From Streptomyces griseus subsp. griseus (GTDB lineage Bacteria > Actinomycetota > Actinomycetes > Streptomycetales > Streptomycetaceae), in assembly GCF_000720255.1 (NCBI RefSeq), contig NZ_JOJE01000088.1:1-10831 (forward strand): a stretch of DNA of 10,831 bases, written 5' to 3'. Below the pieces are notes generated by a model. It saw only the letters and a list, made by a program, of their open reading frames with translations, ran no database searches and was not told where the DNA came from. The position numbers were made by a program, and so were the translations under genes. This document shows, one piece after another, positions 1 to 6,597 of the stretch (position 1 is its first letter; every line of letters starts with the position of its first letter).

Positions 1-100
1 AGGGAAACGCCCGGTTACATTCCGAACCCGGAAGCTAAGCCTCACAGCGCCGATGGTACTGCAGGGGGGACCCTGTGGGAGAGTAGGACGCCGCCGAACT
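1..100 (+). rRNA. rrf: 5S ribosomal RNA, 3' part (5' end outside window)
   Basis: The opening bases match the body of an actinobacterial 5S rRNA: the loop segment with CCGAACCCGGAAG, then AAGCCTCACAGCGCCGATGG, then the GGGAGAGTAGGACGCCGCCGAAC 3' arm (here positions 78-99). About the first 20 nt, which would pair with the GCCGCCGAAC end, lie before the window. The exact 3' end is estimated from the family's usual length of about 120 nt. It is part of the 50S subunit and normally the last gene of a 16S-23S-5S operon; the terminator just downstream fits that. Confidence 0.95.
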
Positions 101-108
101 CCCTTTAG

Positions 109-151
109 AGCTCCGGTTCTTGGGCACATGCCCGAGAACCGGAGCTTTTTT
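109..151 (+). terminator. Intrinsic terminator of the rRNA operon
   Basis: A near-perfect hairpin: AGCTCCGGTTCT (109-120) pairs with AGAACCGGAGCT (135-146). The stem continues through one T-G wobble and GGGC/GCCC to a four-base ACAT loop at 126-129. A run of six T (146-151) follows. It is a classical Rho-independent terminator with a U-tract, unusual in this otherwise U-poor region, and it begins about 9 nt after the 5S rRNA. Confidence 0.95.
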
Positions 152-207
152 GCGTTGATGTAAGGTCAGGGGGCATCGTTGGCACGTTTCCCACAGGAGG
201 CCCCCGG

Positions 208-816
208 GTGGAGGTCCAGGAGACCCGCGTCCAGACGGACCGGGTCCTCACCATCCCGAACATCCTCAGTATGGCTCGGCTCGTTGGCGTGCCACTCTTC
301 CTGTGGCTGATCCTCAGGCCGGAGTTCGGAGGGCCCAAGAGCGACGGCTGGGCGCTGCTGGTGCTCATGTTGAGCGGAGTCAGCGACTACCTGGACGGCA
401 AGCTGGCGCGGCGCTGGAACCAGATCAGCAGCCTCGGCCGGCTTCTCGACCCGGCCGCCGACCGGCTCTACATTCTCTCGACCCTGGTCGGTCTCACCTG
501 GCGGGAGATTCTCCCCATCTGGTTGACCGCTGCACTTCTGGCGCGAGAGCTGGTTCTGCTGGTGATGGTGGGCATCCTCAGGCGGCACGGCTATCCACCG
601 CCCCAAGTGAACTTCCTCGGGAAGGCCGCCACGTTCAACCTGATGTACGCCTTCCCCTTGCTGCTCCTGAGTGACGGAAGCGGATGGATCTCGTCACTCG
701 CTGCCATTTTCGGATGGGCGTTCGCCGGATGGGGTACAACCCTGTACTGGTGGGCAGGAGTCCTCTACGTGGTACAAGTCCGCCGCCTGGTCCGTGCGGA
801 CGCCATGGCCGACTGA
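208..816 (+). CDS. CDP-alcohol phosphatidyltransferase, probable cardiolipin synthase
   Basis: Integral membrane enzyme of 202 residues that moves a phosphatidyl group from a CDP-linked lipid to an alcohol acceptor in phospholipid synthesis. The full family signature D-x2-D-G-x2-A-R-x8-G-x3-D-x3-D is present: D60, D63, G64, A67, R68, G77, D81 and D85, so the metal/catalytic aspartates are intact. Hydrophobic segments lie at about 22-36, 47-58, 88-102, 105-122, 141-155 and 160-190. The GTG start has an ideal AGGAGG at 195-200 with a 7-nt gap. Its place beside the DUF881/Sbp/FHA/MerR block matches Rv1822 (pgsA2) of M. tuberculosis, and in Streptomyces coelicolor the homologue in this setting is, to my knowledge, a eukaryote-like cardiolipin synthase that joins CDP-diacylglycerol to phosphatidylglycerol. 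The family is certain; the acceptor is inferred. A phosphatidylglycerophosphate synthase is the alternative. The upstream rRNA terminator implies a separate promoter in 152-207; TAAGGT at 161-166 is a weak candidate for its -10. Confidence 0.92.
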   Translation: MEVQETRVQTDRVLTIPNILSMARLVGVPLFLWLILRPEFGGPKSDGWALLVLMLSGVSDYLDGKLARRWNQISSLGRLLDPAADRLYILSTLVGLTWREILPIWLTAALLARELVLLVMVGILRRHGYPPPQVNFLGKAATFNLMYAFPLLLLSDGSGWISSLAAIFGWAFAGWGTTLYWWAGVLYVVQVRRLVRADAMAD

Positions 817-818
817 TC

Positions 819-833
819 CCGCCAGATTGGCGG
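819..833 (+). terminator. Small hairpin after the phosphatidyltransferase gene
   Basis: CCGCCA (819-824) and TGGCGG (828-833) pair perfectly around a GAT loop, two bases after the stop codon. There is no U-tract. It may protect the 3' end or weakly terminate before the 115-bp gap to the next gene. Confidence 0.3.
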
Positions 834-931
834 CCAGGAGTGGCTCGATGGCCCGTGGGGGAAAAATGCGGGACAATCTGGACGGGTGAAGTCGGCTTAC
901 CGTCGTCTCTTTGTAGGAGGACGCTTCCGAC

Positions 932-3427
932 ATGAAGGCCGTCGTGATGGCCGGAGGCGAAGGCACACGCCTTCGCCCTATGACCTCGAGCATGCCCAAG
1001 CCGCTCCTGCCGGTGGCCAACCGGCCGATCATGGAGCACGTTCTGCGGTTGCTCAAAAGGCATGGACTCAATGAGACCGTCGTAACTGTTCAGTTCCTGG
1101 CGTCACTGGTCAAGAACTACTTCGGCGACGGCGAAGAGCTCGGAATGGAGCTCACGTATGCCAACGAGGAGAAGCCACTCGGTACCGCCGGAAGTGTCAA
1201 GAACGCCGAGGAGGCGTTGAAGGACGATGCCTTCCTCGTCATCTCCGGCGATGCCCTGACCGACTTCGACCTCACCGAGCTGATCAACTTCCACAAGGAA
1301 AAGGGCGCGCTCGTCACGGTCTGTCTGACGCGTGTACCCAATCCCTTGGAATTCGGCATCACCATCGTCGACGAGGAAGGCAAGGTCGAGCGCTTCCTCG
1401 AGAAGCCGACCTGGGGGCAGGTCTTCTCGGACACCGTCAACACGGGCATCTACGTGATGGAGCCCGAGGTGTTCGACTATGTCGAGCCCGATGTTCCCGT
1501 CGACTGGTCCGGCGATGTCTTCCCGCAGCTGATGAAGGAGGGGAAGCCGGTCTACGGCTTCATCGCCGAGGGCTACTGGGAGGACGTCGGCACGCACGAG
1601 AGCTACGTGAAGGCGCAGGCCGACGTGCTCGAGGGCAAGGTCGACGTGGAGATCGACGGCTTCGAGATCTCGCCGGGCGTGTGGGTGGCCGAAGGCGCTG
1701 AGGTGCACCCCGACGCCGAGCTCCGCGGGCCGCTGTACATCGGCGACTACGCGAAGGTCGAGGCCGGCGCCGAGATCCGGGAGCACACCGTCGTCGGCTC
1801 CAACGTCGTCGTGAAGAGCGGCGCCTTTCTGCACAAGGCCGTGGTGCACGACAACGTGTACATCGGGCAGCACAGCAATCTGCGCGGCTGTGTGGTCGGA
1901 AAGAACACCGACATCATGCGTGCGGCTCGGATCGAGGACGGCGCCGTCATCGGTGACGAATGCCTGATCGGCGAAGAATCGATCGTTCAGGGCAATGTCC
2001 GGGTCTATCCGTTCAAGACGATCGAGGCCGGCGCTTTCGTCAACACGTCGGTCATCTGGGAGTCGAGGGGACAGGCCAATCTCTTCGGGGCCCGCGGCGT
2101 TTCCGGCATCCTGAATGTTGAGATCACGCCGGAACTCGCGGTGCGGCTCGCCGGTGCCTACGCGACCACCCTGAAGAAGGGCTCCACGGTCACCACGGCC
2201 CGCGACCACTCCCGTGGCGCCCGAGCGCTGAAGCGTGCGGTCATCTCGGCCCTGCAGGCGAGCGCCATCGACGTACGTGACCTGGAGAACGTACCGCTGC
2301 CCGTGGCGCGGCAGCAGACCGCGCGGGGCAGTGCCGGCGGGATCATGATCCGGACCTCGCCCGGGGTGCCCGACTCCGTGGACATCATGTTCTTCGACGG
2401 ACGGGGCGCCGATCTGTCGCAGGCCAGTCAGCGCAAGCTGGACCGGGTGTTCGCGCGGCAGGAGTACCGGCGTGCGTTCCCGGGCGAGATCGGGGACCTG
2501 CATTTCCCGGCCAGCGTGTTCGACTCGTACACAGGGTCGCTGCTGCGGAACGTCGACATCACGGGGATCTCGGAGTCCGGGCTGAAGGTCGTCGTGGACG
2601 CCTCGAACGGCAGCGCGGGGCTCGTACTGCCCAGCCTGCTGGGGAAGCTCGGTGTGGATTCCCTGACGATCAACCCCGGTCTCGACGAGTCGAGGCCGAC
2701 CGAGAGCGCCGATATGCGGCGGTCCGGGCTGGTGCGGCTCGGGGAGATCGTGGCGTCCTCGCGGGCGGCGTTCGGGGTGCGGTTCGACCCGGTCGGTGAG
2801 CGGCTTTCACTGGTCGACGAGAAGGGACGGATCGTCGAGGACGACCGGGCCCTGCTGGTGATGCTGGACCTGGTGGCCGCGGAGCGGCGCAGCGGGCGGG
2901 TGGCGCTCCCGGTGACCACCACGAGGATCGCCGAGCAGGTGGCGGCGTACCACGGCACGCAGGTCGAGTGGACGACCACGTCGCCGGACGATCTGACGCG
3001 TGTCGGTCGGGACGAGTCGACCATCTTCGGTGGTGACGGCAGGGGCGGGTTCATCGTCCCGGAGTTCAGCAGCGTCTTCGACGGTACGGCGGCGTTCGTA
3101 CGGTTGATCGGGCTGGTGGCGCGGACACAGCTCACGCTGAGCCAGATCGACGCACGGATTCCGCGTGCGCACGTCCTGAAGCGGGATCTGGCGACTCCGT
3201 GGGCCGTGAAGGGCCTCGTGATGCGTCGGGTCGTCGAAGCGGCCGGAGATCGCTTCGTGGACACCACCGACGGCGTGCGGGTGGTGGAGACCGACGGGCG
3301 CTGGGTGATGGTGCTGCCCGACCCCGCTGAGGCGGTCACCCATCTGTGGGCCGAGGGCCCGGACGACGCCTCCGCCCAGGCGCTGCTCGACGAGTGGTCG
3401 GCCGTGGTGGACAGCGCCGGGCGCTGA
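932..3427 (+). CDS. Three-domain NDP-sugar (mannose-1-phosphate guanylyl)transferase with degenerate phosphohexomutase domain
   Basis: Protein of 831 residues. Residues 1-235 form a sugar-nucleotidyltransferase domain: GGEGTRLRP (8-16), the PKP loop with K23, GTAG (84-87), the metal-site region SGD (105-107), FLEKP (155-159) and NTGIYVMEP (170-178). Residues 250-375 carry imperfect hexapeptide repeats of a left-handed beta-helix, as in GDP-mannose pyrophosphorylases. Residues 385-831 resemble a phosphomannomutase/phosphoglucomutase, with GIMIRTS (470-476) and FFDGRG (487-492). Its active-site loops are altered: TASHNP reads RTSPGV, the metal loop DGDGDR reads DPVGER (619-624), and the sugar loop GGExSGH reads GGDGRGG (700-706). 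The predicted reaction is GTP plus mannose-1-phosphate to GDP-mannose in the cytoplasm, feeding glycan or glycolipid synthesis; GTP/mannose specificity is inferred from the family. AGGAGG at 915-920 lies 11 nt before the ATG. A possible -10 (TACCGT, 898-903) lacks a convincing -35. M. tuberculosis has no gene at this position in the block. Confidence 0.88.
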   Translation: MKAVVMAGGEGTRLRPMTSSMPKPLLPVANRPIMEHVLRLLKRHGLNETVVTVQFLASLVKNYFGDGEELGMELTYANEEKPLGTAGSVKNAEEALKDDAFLVISGDALTDFDLTELINFHKEKGALVTVCLTRVPNPLEFGITIVDEEGKVERFLEKPTWGQVFSDTVNTGIYVMEPEVFDYVEPDVPVDWSGDVFPQLMKEGKPVYGFIAEGYWEDVGTHESYVKAQADVLEGKVDVEIDGFEISPGVWVAEGAEVHPDAELRGPLYIGDYAKVEAGAEIREHTVVGSNVVVKSGAFLHKAVVHDNVYIGQHSNLRGCVVGKNTDIMRAARIEDGAVIGDECLIGEESIVQGNVRVYPFKTIEAGAFVNTSVIWESRGQANLFGARGVSGILNVEITPELAVRLAGAYATTLKKGSTVTTARDHSRGARALKRAVISALQASAIDVRDLENVPLPVARQQTARGSAGGIMIRTSPGVPDSVDIMFFDGRGADLSQASQRKLDRVFARQEYRRAFPGEIGDLHFPASVFDSYTGSLLRNVDITGISESGLKVVVDASNGSAGLVLPSLLGKLGVDSLTINPGLDESRPTESADMRRSGLVRLGEIVASSRAAFGVRFDPVGERLSLVDEKGRIVEDDRALLVMLDLVAAERRSGRVALPVTTTRIAEQVAAYHGTQVEWTTTSPDDLTRVGRDESTIFGGDGRGGFIVPEFSSVFDGTAAFVRLIGLVARTQLTLSQIDARIPRAHVLKRDLATPWAVKGLVMRRVVEAAGDRFVDTTDGVRVVETDGRWVMVLPDPAEAVTHLWAEGPDDASAQALLDEWSAVVDSAGR

Positions 3428-3443
3428 GAAACCCTGCACGCGT

Positions 3444-3485
3444 GCGTGCCGGACACGTGTCCTCGAGGGGGCCTGTCCGGCACGC
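3444..3485 (+). terminator. 12-bp stem-loop after the transferase gene
   Basis: GCGTGCCGGACA (3444-3455) is the exact reverse complement of TGTCCGGCACGC (3474-3485), with an 18-nt loop, beginning 17 nt after the stop. No U-tract follows, which is common for high-G+C terminators. It probably separates the transferase transcript from the DUF881 operon. Confidence 0.65.
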
Positions 3486-3493
3486 CGGTGGGG

Positions 3494-3560
3494 CCATTCG
3501 GAGGTAGGGGGCGCGACATGCGACGATGTGCGGCATGCCGCAGCAGCCCCCCATTCGGAG
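3494..3560 (+). repeat. 10-bp direct repeat pair at the start of the DUF881 gene
   Basis: CCATTCGGAG occurs at 3494-3503 and again at 3551-3560, that is, upstream of and just inside the first DUF881 gene. It could be a pair of regulator half-sites or chance in a biased sequence. Confidence 0.35.
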
Positions 3561-4431
3561 CACACCTACGCGCCCTTCGCGGCCGGACGCGTCCATGTCG
3601 TTGCTCACCAACGTCATGGACCACAGCCTCGACGACGGCTATGCCGAGGCCGCGGCCCGGAAGAAGGCCGCGGGGGAGGGCGGTCTGCCGAAAACCCTGA
3701 GCGCGAAGCTCGGCCTGGCCGCCGGTCTCGTCCTCGCCGCCCTGGTCGTGACCGTCGGAGCGGCGCAGGCGAGGGTCGCGGCACCGGTCGTCGCCAAGGA
3801 GCGCGAGGAGCTCATCGACCGCATCGACAGGGAGACCGAGGCGGCGGACAAGCTGGAGGGGAGCGTCGACAAACTGCGCGATGACGTCAGTGCGCGGCAG
3901 CGGGAGGCGCTGAAGCACAGTGGCGGCGGCGAGCAGGCGGAGTTGGTGGGGATTCTGTCGGGCGCTGTGGAGGTGCGCGGCCCCGGCGTGAGGCTGGTCG
4001 TGAACGACGCCAAGGAAGCCACTACGGGCGGTGACGGCAATCCGCGCGAGACATCCGGTTTCTCCGACACCGGGCGGGTGCGCGACCGGGACATGCAGCG
4101 TGTGGTGAACGGGCTGTGGGAGTCGGGCGCGGAAGCCGTCTCCATCAACGGGCAGCGGCTGACGGCGCTGTCGGCGATCAGGGCCGCAGGTGACGCGATA
4201 CTGGTCGACAACAAGCCGCTGGTGCCGCCGTACACGGTGCTCGCGGTGGGGGACGGGGAGCGGCTGAGCAAAAGGTTCCAGAACAGCGCCGACGGGCTCT
4301 ATCTGCACGCCCTGCAGGAGAGCTACGGCATCCGGACCGGGATCTCCACGGAGGACGACCTCCGGCTGCCCGCCGCCCCGAGTGTGATCGTACGTACAGC
4401 ACAGCCGAGAACTGAGAAGGGCACATCGTGA
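3526..4431 (+). CDS. DUF881 membrane-anchored coiled-coil protein (first copy, Rv1823 type)
   Basis: Up to 301 residues: a cytoplasmic basic/acidic N-terminus, one membrane span at about 61-82, a charged coiled coil at 88-130, then an extracytoplasmic DUF881 domain at 138-275 with VRGPGVRLVVND (150-161), GAEAVSINGQRL (201-212) and PPYTVLAVGD (234-243). The molecular function is unknown. Relatives ylxW/ylxX lie in the Bacillus subtilis division cluster and Rv1823/Rv1825 flank Sbp in mycobacteria, which suggests a scaffold linked to septation or envelope synthesis. The start is uncertain. ATG 3526 is the longest. ATG 3535 (giving MPQQPP) lies 7 nt after a possible -10, GACGAT (3522-3527), and could be leaderless. 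ATG 3595 would still keep the membrane span. GGAGGTAGGGGG (3500-3511) is a good ribosome site, but 14 nt from 3526. The stop overlaps the next start in GTGA, indicating translational coupling to sbp. Confidence 0.88.
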   Translation: MCGMPQQPPIRSTPTRPSRPDASMSLLTNVMDHSLDDGYAEAAARKKAAGEGGLPKTLSAKLGLAAGLVLAALVVTVGAAQARVAAPVVAKEREELIDRIDRETEAADKLEGSVDKLRDDVSARQREALKHSGGGEQAELVGILSGAVEVRGPGVRLVVNDAKEATTGGDGNPRETSGFSDTGRVRDRDMQRVVNGLWESGAEAVSINGQRLTALSAIRAAGDAILVDNKPLVPPYTVLAVGDGERLSKRFQNSADGLYLHALQESYGIRTGISTEDDLRLPAAPSVIVRTAQPRTEKGTS

Positions 4432-4760
4432 TCGCCGTACTGGGCCTCGTCGTGGGAGTCGTGGCCGGCCTGTTGGTCCGGCCTGAGGTTCCGGCGGTCG
4501 TCGAGCCTTATCTGCCGATCGCCGTCGTCGCGGCGCTCGACGCCGTCTTCGGAGGTCTGCGGGCCATGCTCGACGGGATCTTCGACGACAAGGTGTTCGT
4601 GGTGTCGTTCCTGTCGAACGTCGTGGTGGCCGCGCTGATCGTCTTCCTGGGTGACAAGTTGGGCGTGGGTGCCCAGCTGTCCACCGGTGTCGTGGTCGTC
4701 CTCGGTATCCGCATCTTCTCGAACGCCGCCGCGATCCGCCGGCACGTGTTCCGGGCGTGA
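4428..4760 (+). CDS. sbp: Small basic protein Sbp, DUF1290 membrane protein
   Basis: A 110-residue, almost entirely hydrophobic protein with membrane segments at about 1-17, 29-45, 56-75 and 82-97 and a basic end (IRRHVFRA). Family hallmarks are YLPIAVVAALDAVFGGLRA (28-46), FLSNVVVAALIVFLGDKLGV (61-80) and GIRIFSNAAAIRR (93-105). The function is unknown; the gene always travels with DUF881 genes, and in Bacillus subtilis it lies directly before ftsA-ftsZ. GTG start 4428 overlaps the previous stop by four bases (GTGA), with GAGAAGG at 4414-4420 giving a 7-nt gap. The next candidate start, GTG 4757, overlaps this stop the same way, so three membrane proteins appear to be made in stoichiometric coupling, presumably as a complex. 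Confidence 0.93.
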   Translation: MIAVLGLVVGVVAGLLVRPEVPAVVEPYLPIAVVAALDAVFGGLRAMLDGIFDDKVFVVSFLSNVVVAALIVFLGDKLGVGAQLSTGVVVVLGIRIFSNAAAIRRHVFRA

Positions 4761-4999
4761 GGCCGATGAGCGACAAGGACCAGACGGCGGAGACGGCCGA
4801 GATCTCCGAGAACGCCGAGATCTCCGAGAACGCCGAGATCTCCGAGAACGCCGAGATCTCCGAGAACGCCGAGATCTCCGAGAACGGTGCAGGGGCTGTG
4901 GCCGCCGAGGGTCACCCGGGCTCAACTCATAGTCGCGGTGCTGTTGTTCGGTCTCGGCTTCGGCCTGGCCGTCCAGGTGGCGTCCAACAGCGACGGTGA
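4757..4999 (+). other. 5' part of the second DUF881 gene, out of frame with its body
   Basis: This reading frame begins at GTG 4757 (GTGA overlap with the sbp stop) or ATG 4766 (MSDKDQTAETAE), and encodes an acidic leader followed by five copies of the hexapeptide AEISEN, ending in ENGAG. It then runs into unrelated-looking residues and stops at 4997-4999. The natural continuation, a basic membrane-entry sequence LWPPRVTRAQLIVAVLL, lies in the +1 frame. Dropping one G from the GGGG run at 4892-4895 joins them as ENGAG-LWPPRVTRAQ. I read it as the true N-terminal cytoplasmic segment of the DUF881 protein, separated by a one-base insertion or a sequence error. An independent 80-residue peptide is the less likely alternative. 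Confidence 0.7.
4796..4885 (+). repeat. Five perfect 18-bp tandem repeats
   Basis: GCCGAGATCTCCGAGAAC occurs five times without any mismatch at 4796-4813, 4814-4831, 4832-4849, 4850-4867 and 4868-4885. Each unit contains the palindrome GAGATCTC. In frame it encodes AEISEN, an acidic linker before the membrane span. Identical synonymous codons in all copies point to recent expansion by slippage. The unit is a multiple of three, so a change in copy number would not alter the frame. Confidence 0.98.
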
Positions 5000-5588
5000 C
5001 AGCGCCTTGCGTGGTGCGCGTCAGGAAGATCTCGTGCGCATCCTCGATGAACTGGATGACCGTACTCAGCGTCTTGAGGACGAGAAGACGGGTCTCGAGA
5101 AGCAGCGTCAGGAGTTGGAGAACAGCTCCGACCAGGCCGAGGAGGCCCGTAAGCAGACGGTCGAGAAGGAGCGTCAACTGGGCATCCTGGCGGGCACGGT
5201 GGCGGCGGAGGGCCCCGGCATCACGATCACCATCGACGACACCAAGGGGACGGTCGAGTCGGACATGCTGCTCGACGCGATCCAGGAACTGCGTGCCGCC
5301 GGAGCGGAGGCGATCCAGGTGAACGGCGTGCGCGTCGTCGCCAATACCTATCTGTCGGATTCCGGGAAGAGTGTGAGCGTGGACGGGAACAAGATCACCG
5401 CGCCCTATCGTTTCAAGGTCATCGGGAAGCCGCAGGACCTCGAACCGGCACTCAACATCCCTGGAGGCGTGGTGCAGACCTTGGAGAAGGAGCAGGCCAC
5501 CGTCGCCGTCGAGCGGTCGACCAAGATCGTCGTGGACGCCTTGCGAGCAGCGAAGCAGCCTGACTACGCTCGGTCGTCCTCGCGGTGA
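4887..5588 (+). CDS. DUF881 membrane-anchored coiled-coil protein (second copy, Rv1825 type), 5' end frameshifted
   Basis: The main open frame gives 233 residues from GTG 4887: a basic stretch PPRVTR, a membrane span at about 12-31, a long charged coiled coil at 44-97, and the DUF881 domain at 98-222 with AAEGPGITITIDD (106-118), GAEAIQVNGVRV (139-150) and ITAPYRFKVIG (170-180). It is a paralogue of the gene two places upstream; the pair probably partners Sbp at the membrane, with the DUF881 domain outside. GTG 4887 is doubtful as the native start: no Shine-Dalgarno precedes it, it falls just after the repeat array, and the upstream acidic leader (from 4757/4766) is one base out of frame. The intact gene is probably 4757 or 4766 to 5588. 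The function is unknown; a division or envelope role is inferred from its neighbours. Confidence 0.85.
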   Translation: MQGLWPPRVTRAQLIVAVLLFGLGFGLAVQVASNSDGDSALRGARQEDLVRILDELDDRTQRLEDEKTGLEKQRQELENSSDQAEEARKQTVEKERQLGILAGTVAAEGPGITITIDDTKGTVESDMLLDAIQELRAAGAEAIQVNGVRVVANTYLSDSGKSVSVDGNKITAPYRFKVIGKPQDLEPALNIPGGVVQTLEKEQATVAVERSTKIVVDALRAAKQPDYARSSSR

Positions 5589-5591
5589 ACC

Positions 5592-5637
5592 GGGGGTGCA
5601 TGGGGGCCGTGCGACGGGGGCATGAGGTTGCGGGGGG
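5592..5637 (+). other. Four G5-G6 tracts after the DUF881 stop
   Basis: G-tracts lie at 5592-5596, 5602-5606, 5616-5620 and 5632-5637, separated by 5, 9 and 11 bases, beginning three bases after the stop codon. They could form a G-quadruplex in the transcript or the coding strand. The loops are longer than the usual limit of seven, so this is suggestive only. Confidence 0.35.
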
Positions 5638-5641
5638 TCGG

Positions 5642-5661
5642 CGCACCGAATGGGCGGTGCG
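5642..5661 (+). terminator. Hairpin between the DUF881 and FHA genes
   Basis: CGCACCG (5642-5648) pairs with CGGTGCG (5655-5661) around AATGGG. There is no U-tract. It lies 54 nt after the DUF881 stop and just before a possible promoter, so it may end the membrane-protein operon. Confidence 0.4.
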
Positions 5662-5665
5662 TGGT

Positions 5666-5693
5666 GGAAACTGTCTGGTGGATACGGACGTTG
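5666..5693 (+). promoter_or_regulatory. Possible ECF-sigma-type promoter for the FHA gene
   Basis: GGAAAC (5666-5671) followed after 17 bases by CGTTG (5689-5693) resembles the GGAAC / CGTT pattern used by envelope-stress ECF sigma factors such as SigE. Transcription would start near 5700, giving a leader of about 80 nt before GTG 5779. The match is by eye; short patterns like this arise by chance. Confidence 0.3.
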
Positions 5694-5778
5694 TGAGGAT
5701 GTCCGGGTCGGCCGGTCTGGTCAGTCAGGGTTCGTCCTGCCCCACGGGCGGGTCTGTTTCGGTCAAGGGGAATCGCCC

Positions 5779-6555
5779 GTGAAGTTGTTTGCGAAGTTGT
5801 TCGGCAAGAGCGCGCGAGAGGGCAACGACAATGCCACCGCTCGTCATCGCGCGACGCCCGACGCGGAGGGTCAGAGGCCGCTGTTCCGGGACCAGGTCGG
5901 TGGTCCGGGAGGGGACATTTCCGGAGGTCAGGGCGCGCCGTCTGTTGACCCTGGCCAGTCCGGAGGCATAGGTTTCGGACAACCGTCAACCTCAAGTGCG
6001 GGTGGAGGGTTTTCCCCTATGTCAGCCCTGGTGTGTACGAGGTGCGGTAACCGCAACGCGGAGAACAGCCGGTTCTGTTCCAACTGTGGTGCTCCGCTGC
6101 GGCCGGGAGTCACCCCCGAGCGTGCGTCGGAGACGACCTCCACGATCTCCATCTCCGGCCTTGAGGCCTACGACTCCGAGGCCACCGGTCAGACGCAGCT
6201 GCCGGCGCTGTCTCCGGAGGCGCAGGCGGCCGTGGACGCGCTGCCGCTGGGTTCCGCGCTGCTGGTCGTGCGTCGCGGGCCGAACTCGGGCAGCCGCTTC
6301 CTGCTGGACGGCGACCTGACCACGGCCGGGCGTCACCCGCAGAGCGACATCTTCCTGGACGACGTGACGGTCTCGCGCCGGCATGTGGAGTTCCGGCGCG
6401 GCCCGGACGGCTCGTTCACGGTGGCCGACGTGGGCAGTCTGAACGGCACGTACGTCAACCGCGAGCGGATCGACCAGGTCGCTCTGTCGAACGGTGACGA
6501 GGTGCAGATCGGCAAGTACCGGCTGGTCTTCCACGCGAGCCAGCGGGGCTACTGA
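5779..6555 (+). CDS. Zinc-ribbon/FHA domain protein, GarA/OdhI-like
   Basis: From GTG 5779 (AAGGGG at 5765-5770, 8-nt gap) the protein is 258 residues: a basic start MKLFAKLFGK, a low-complexity Gly/Ser/Gln linker (40-80), a zinc ribbon with C86-x2-C89 and C100-x2-C103, the phosphoacceptor-like motif SETTSTISI (117-125), and an FHA domain at about 160-252 with the phosphothreonine pocket residues R185, S199, R200 and the LNGT turn (221-224). In GarA/OdhI, kinases of the PknB/PknG type phosphorylate the threonines of an ETT motif; the unphosphorylated form binds and inhibits 2-oxoglutarate dehydrogenase. Presence of ETTS here supports a similar switch, although GarA/OdhI themselves lack the zinc ribbon and long N-terminus. 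A frame open back to 5650 has no ribosome site, so that longer start is not chosen. ATG 6019 could start a 178-residue short form. Downstream lies ftsR, as in mycobacteria. Confidence 0.88.
   Translation: MKLFAKLFGKSAREGNDNATARHRATPDAEGQRPLFRDQVGGPGGDISGGQGAPSVDPGQSGGIGFGQPSTSSAGGGFSPMSALVCTRCGNRNAENSRFCSNCGAPLRPGVTPERASETTSTISISGLEAYDSEATGQTQLPALSPEAQAAVDALPLGSALLVVRRGPNSGSRFLLDGDLTTAGRHPQSDIFLDDVTVSRRHVEFRRGPDGSFTVADVGSLNGTYVNRERIDQVALSNGDEVQIGKYRLVFHASQRGY
5945..5974 (+). promoter_or_regulatory. Possible internal promoter within the FHA gene
   Basis: TTGACC (5945-5950) and TAGGTT (5969-5974) are spaced by 18 bases and fit the housekeeping TTGAC / TANNNT pattern well. Transcription would begin near 5981, 38 nt before ATG 6019, which itself has GGAGGG at 6004-6009. 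It lies within coding sequence, so coding constraint is an alternative explanation. Confidence 0.35.
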
Positions 6556-6559
6556 CCCT

Positions 6560-6580
6560 CCTCCGGACTCTGTCCGGGGG
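6560..6580 (+). terminator. Hairpin between the FHA and ftsR genes
   Basis: CCTCCGGAC (6560-6568) pairs with GTCCGGGGG (6572-6580), with one T-G wobble and a three-base loop, five bases after the FHA stop. There is no U-tract, and the gap to the next gene is only 42 bp. It may be a partial terminator or a 3' stabiliser rather than a complete stop. Confidence 0.45.
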
Positions 6581-6597
6581 GAACCCAGGGAAGGTCC

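Noticed and set aside
861..903. Promoter for the nucleotidyltransferase gene
   Set aside because: TACCGT at 898-903 could be a -10, but the 16-18-base upstream positions give no TTGAC-like box, so it is not listed as a feature.
1103..2503. 466-residue minus-strand open frame
   Set aside because: Antisense to the nucleotidyltransferase and beta-helix domains; no recognisable family; composition typical of a shadow frame.
2428..4776. 782-residue open frame on the minus strand
   Set aside because: It runs antisense to three well-supported genes, is Arg/Pro/Ser-rich with no domain, and arises from the G+C codon pattern of the true strand.
4796..4885. CRISPR-like array
   Set aside because: The 18-bp units are directly contiguous without spacers and code in frame; no cas genes are nearby.
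5650..5778. Longer N-terminus for the FHA protein (start at ATG 5650)
   Set aside because: The start lies in the hairpin region with no ribosome site, whereas GTG 5779 has AAGGGG eight bases upstream and begins the basic MKLFAKLFGK sequence.
5589..5778. Riboswitch or gcvH remnant
   Set aside because: No conserved riboswitch core and no lipoyl-domain coding trace in any frame were seen.
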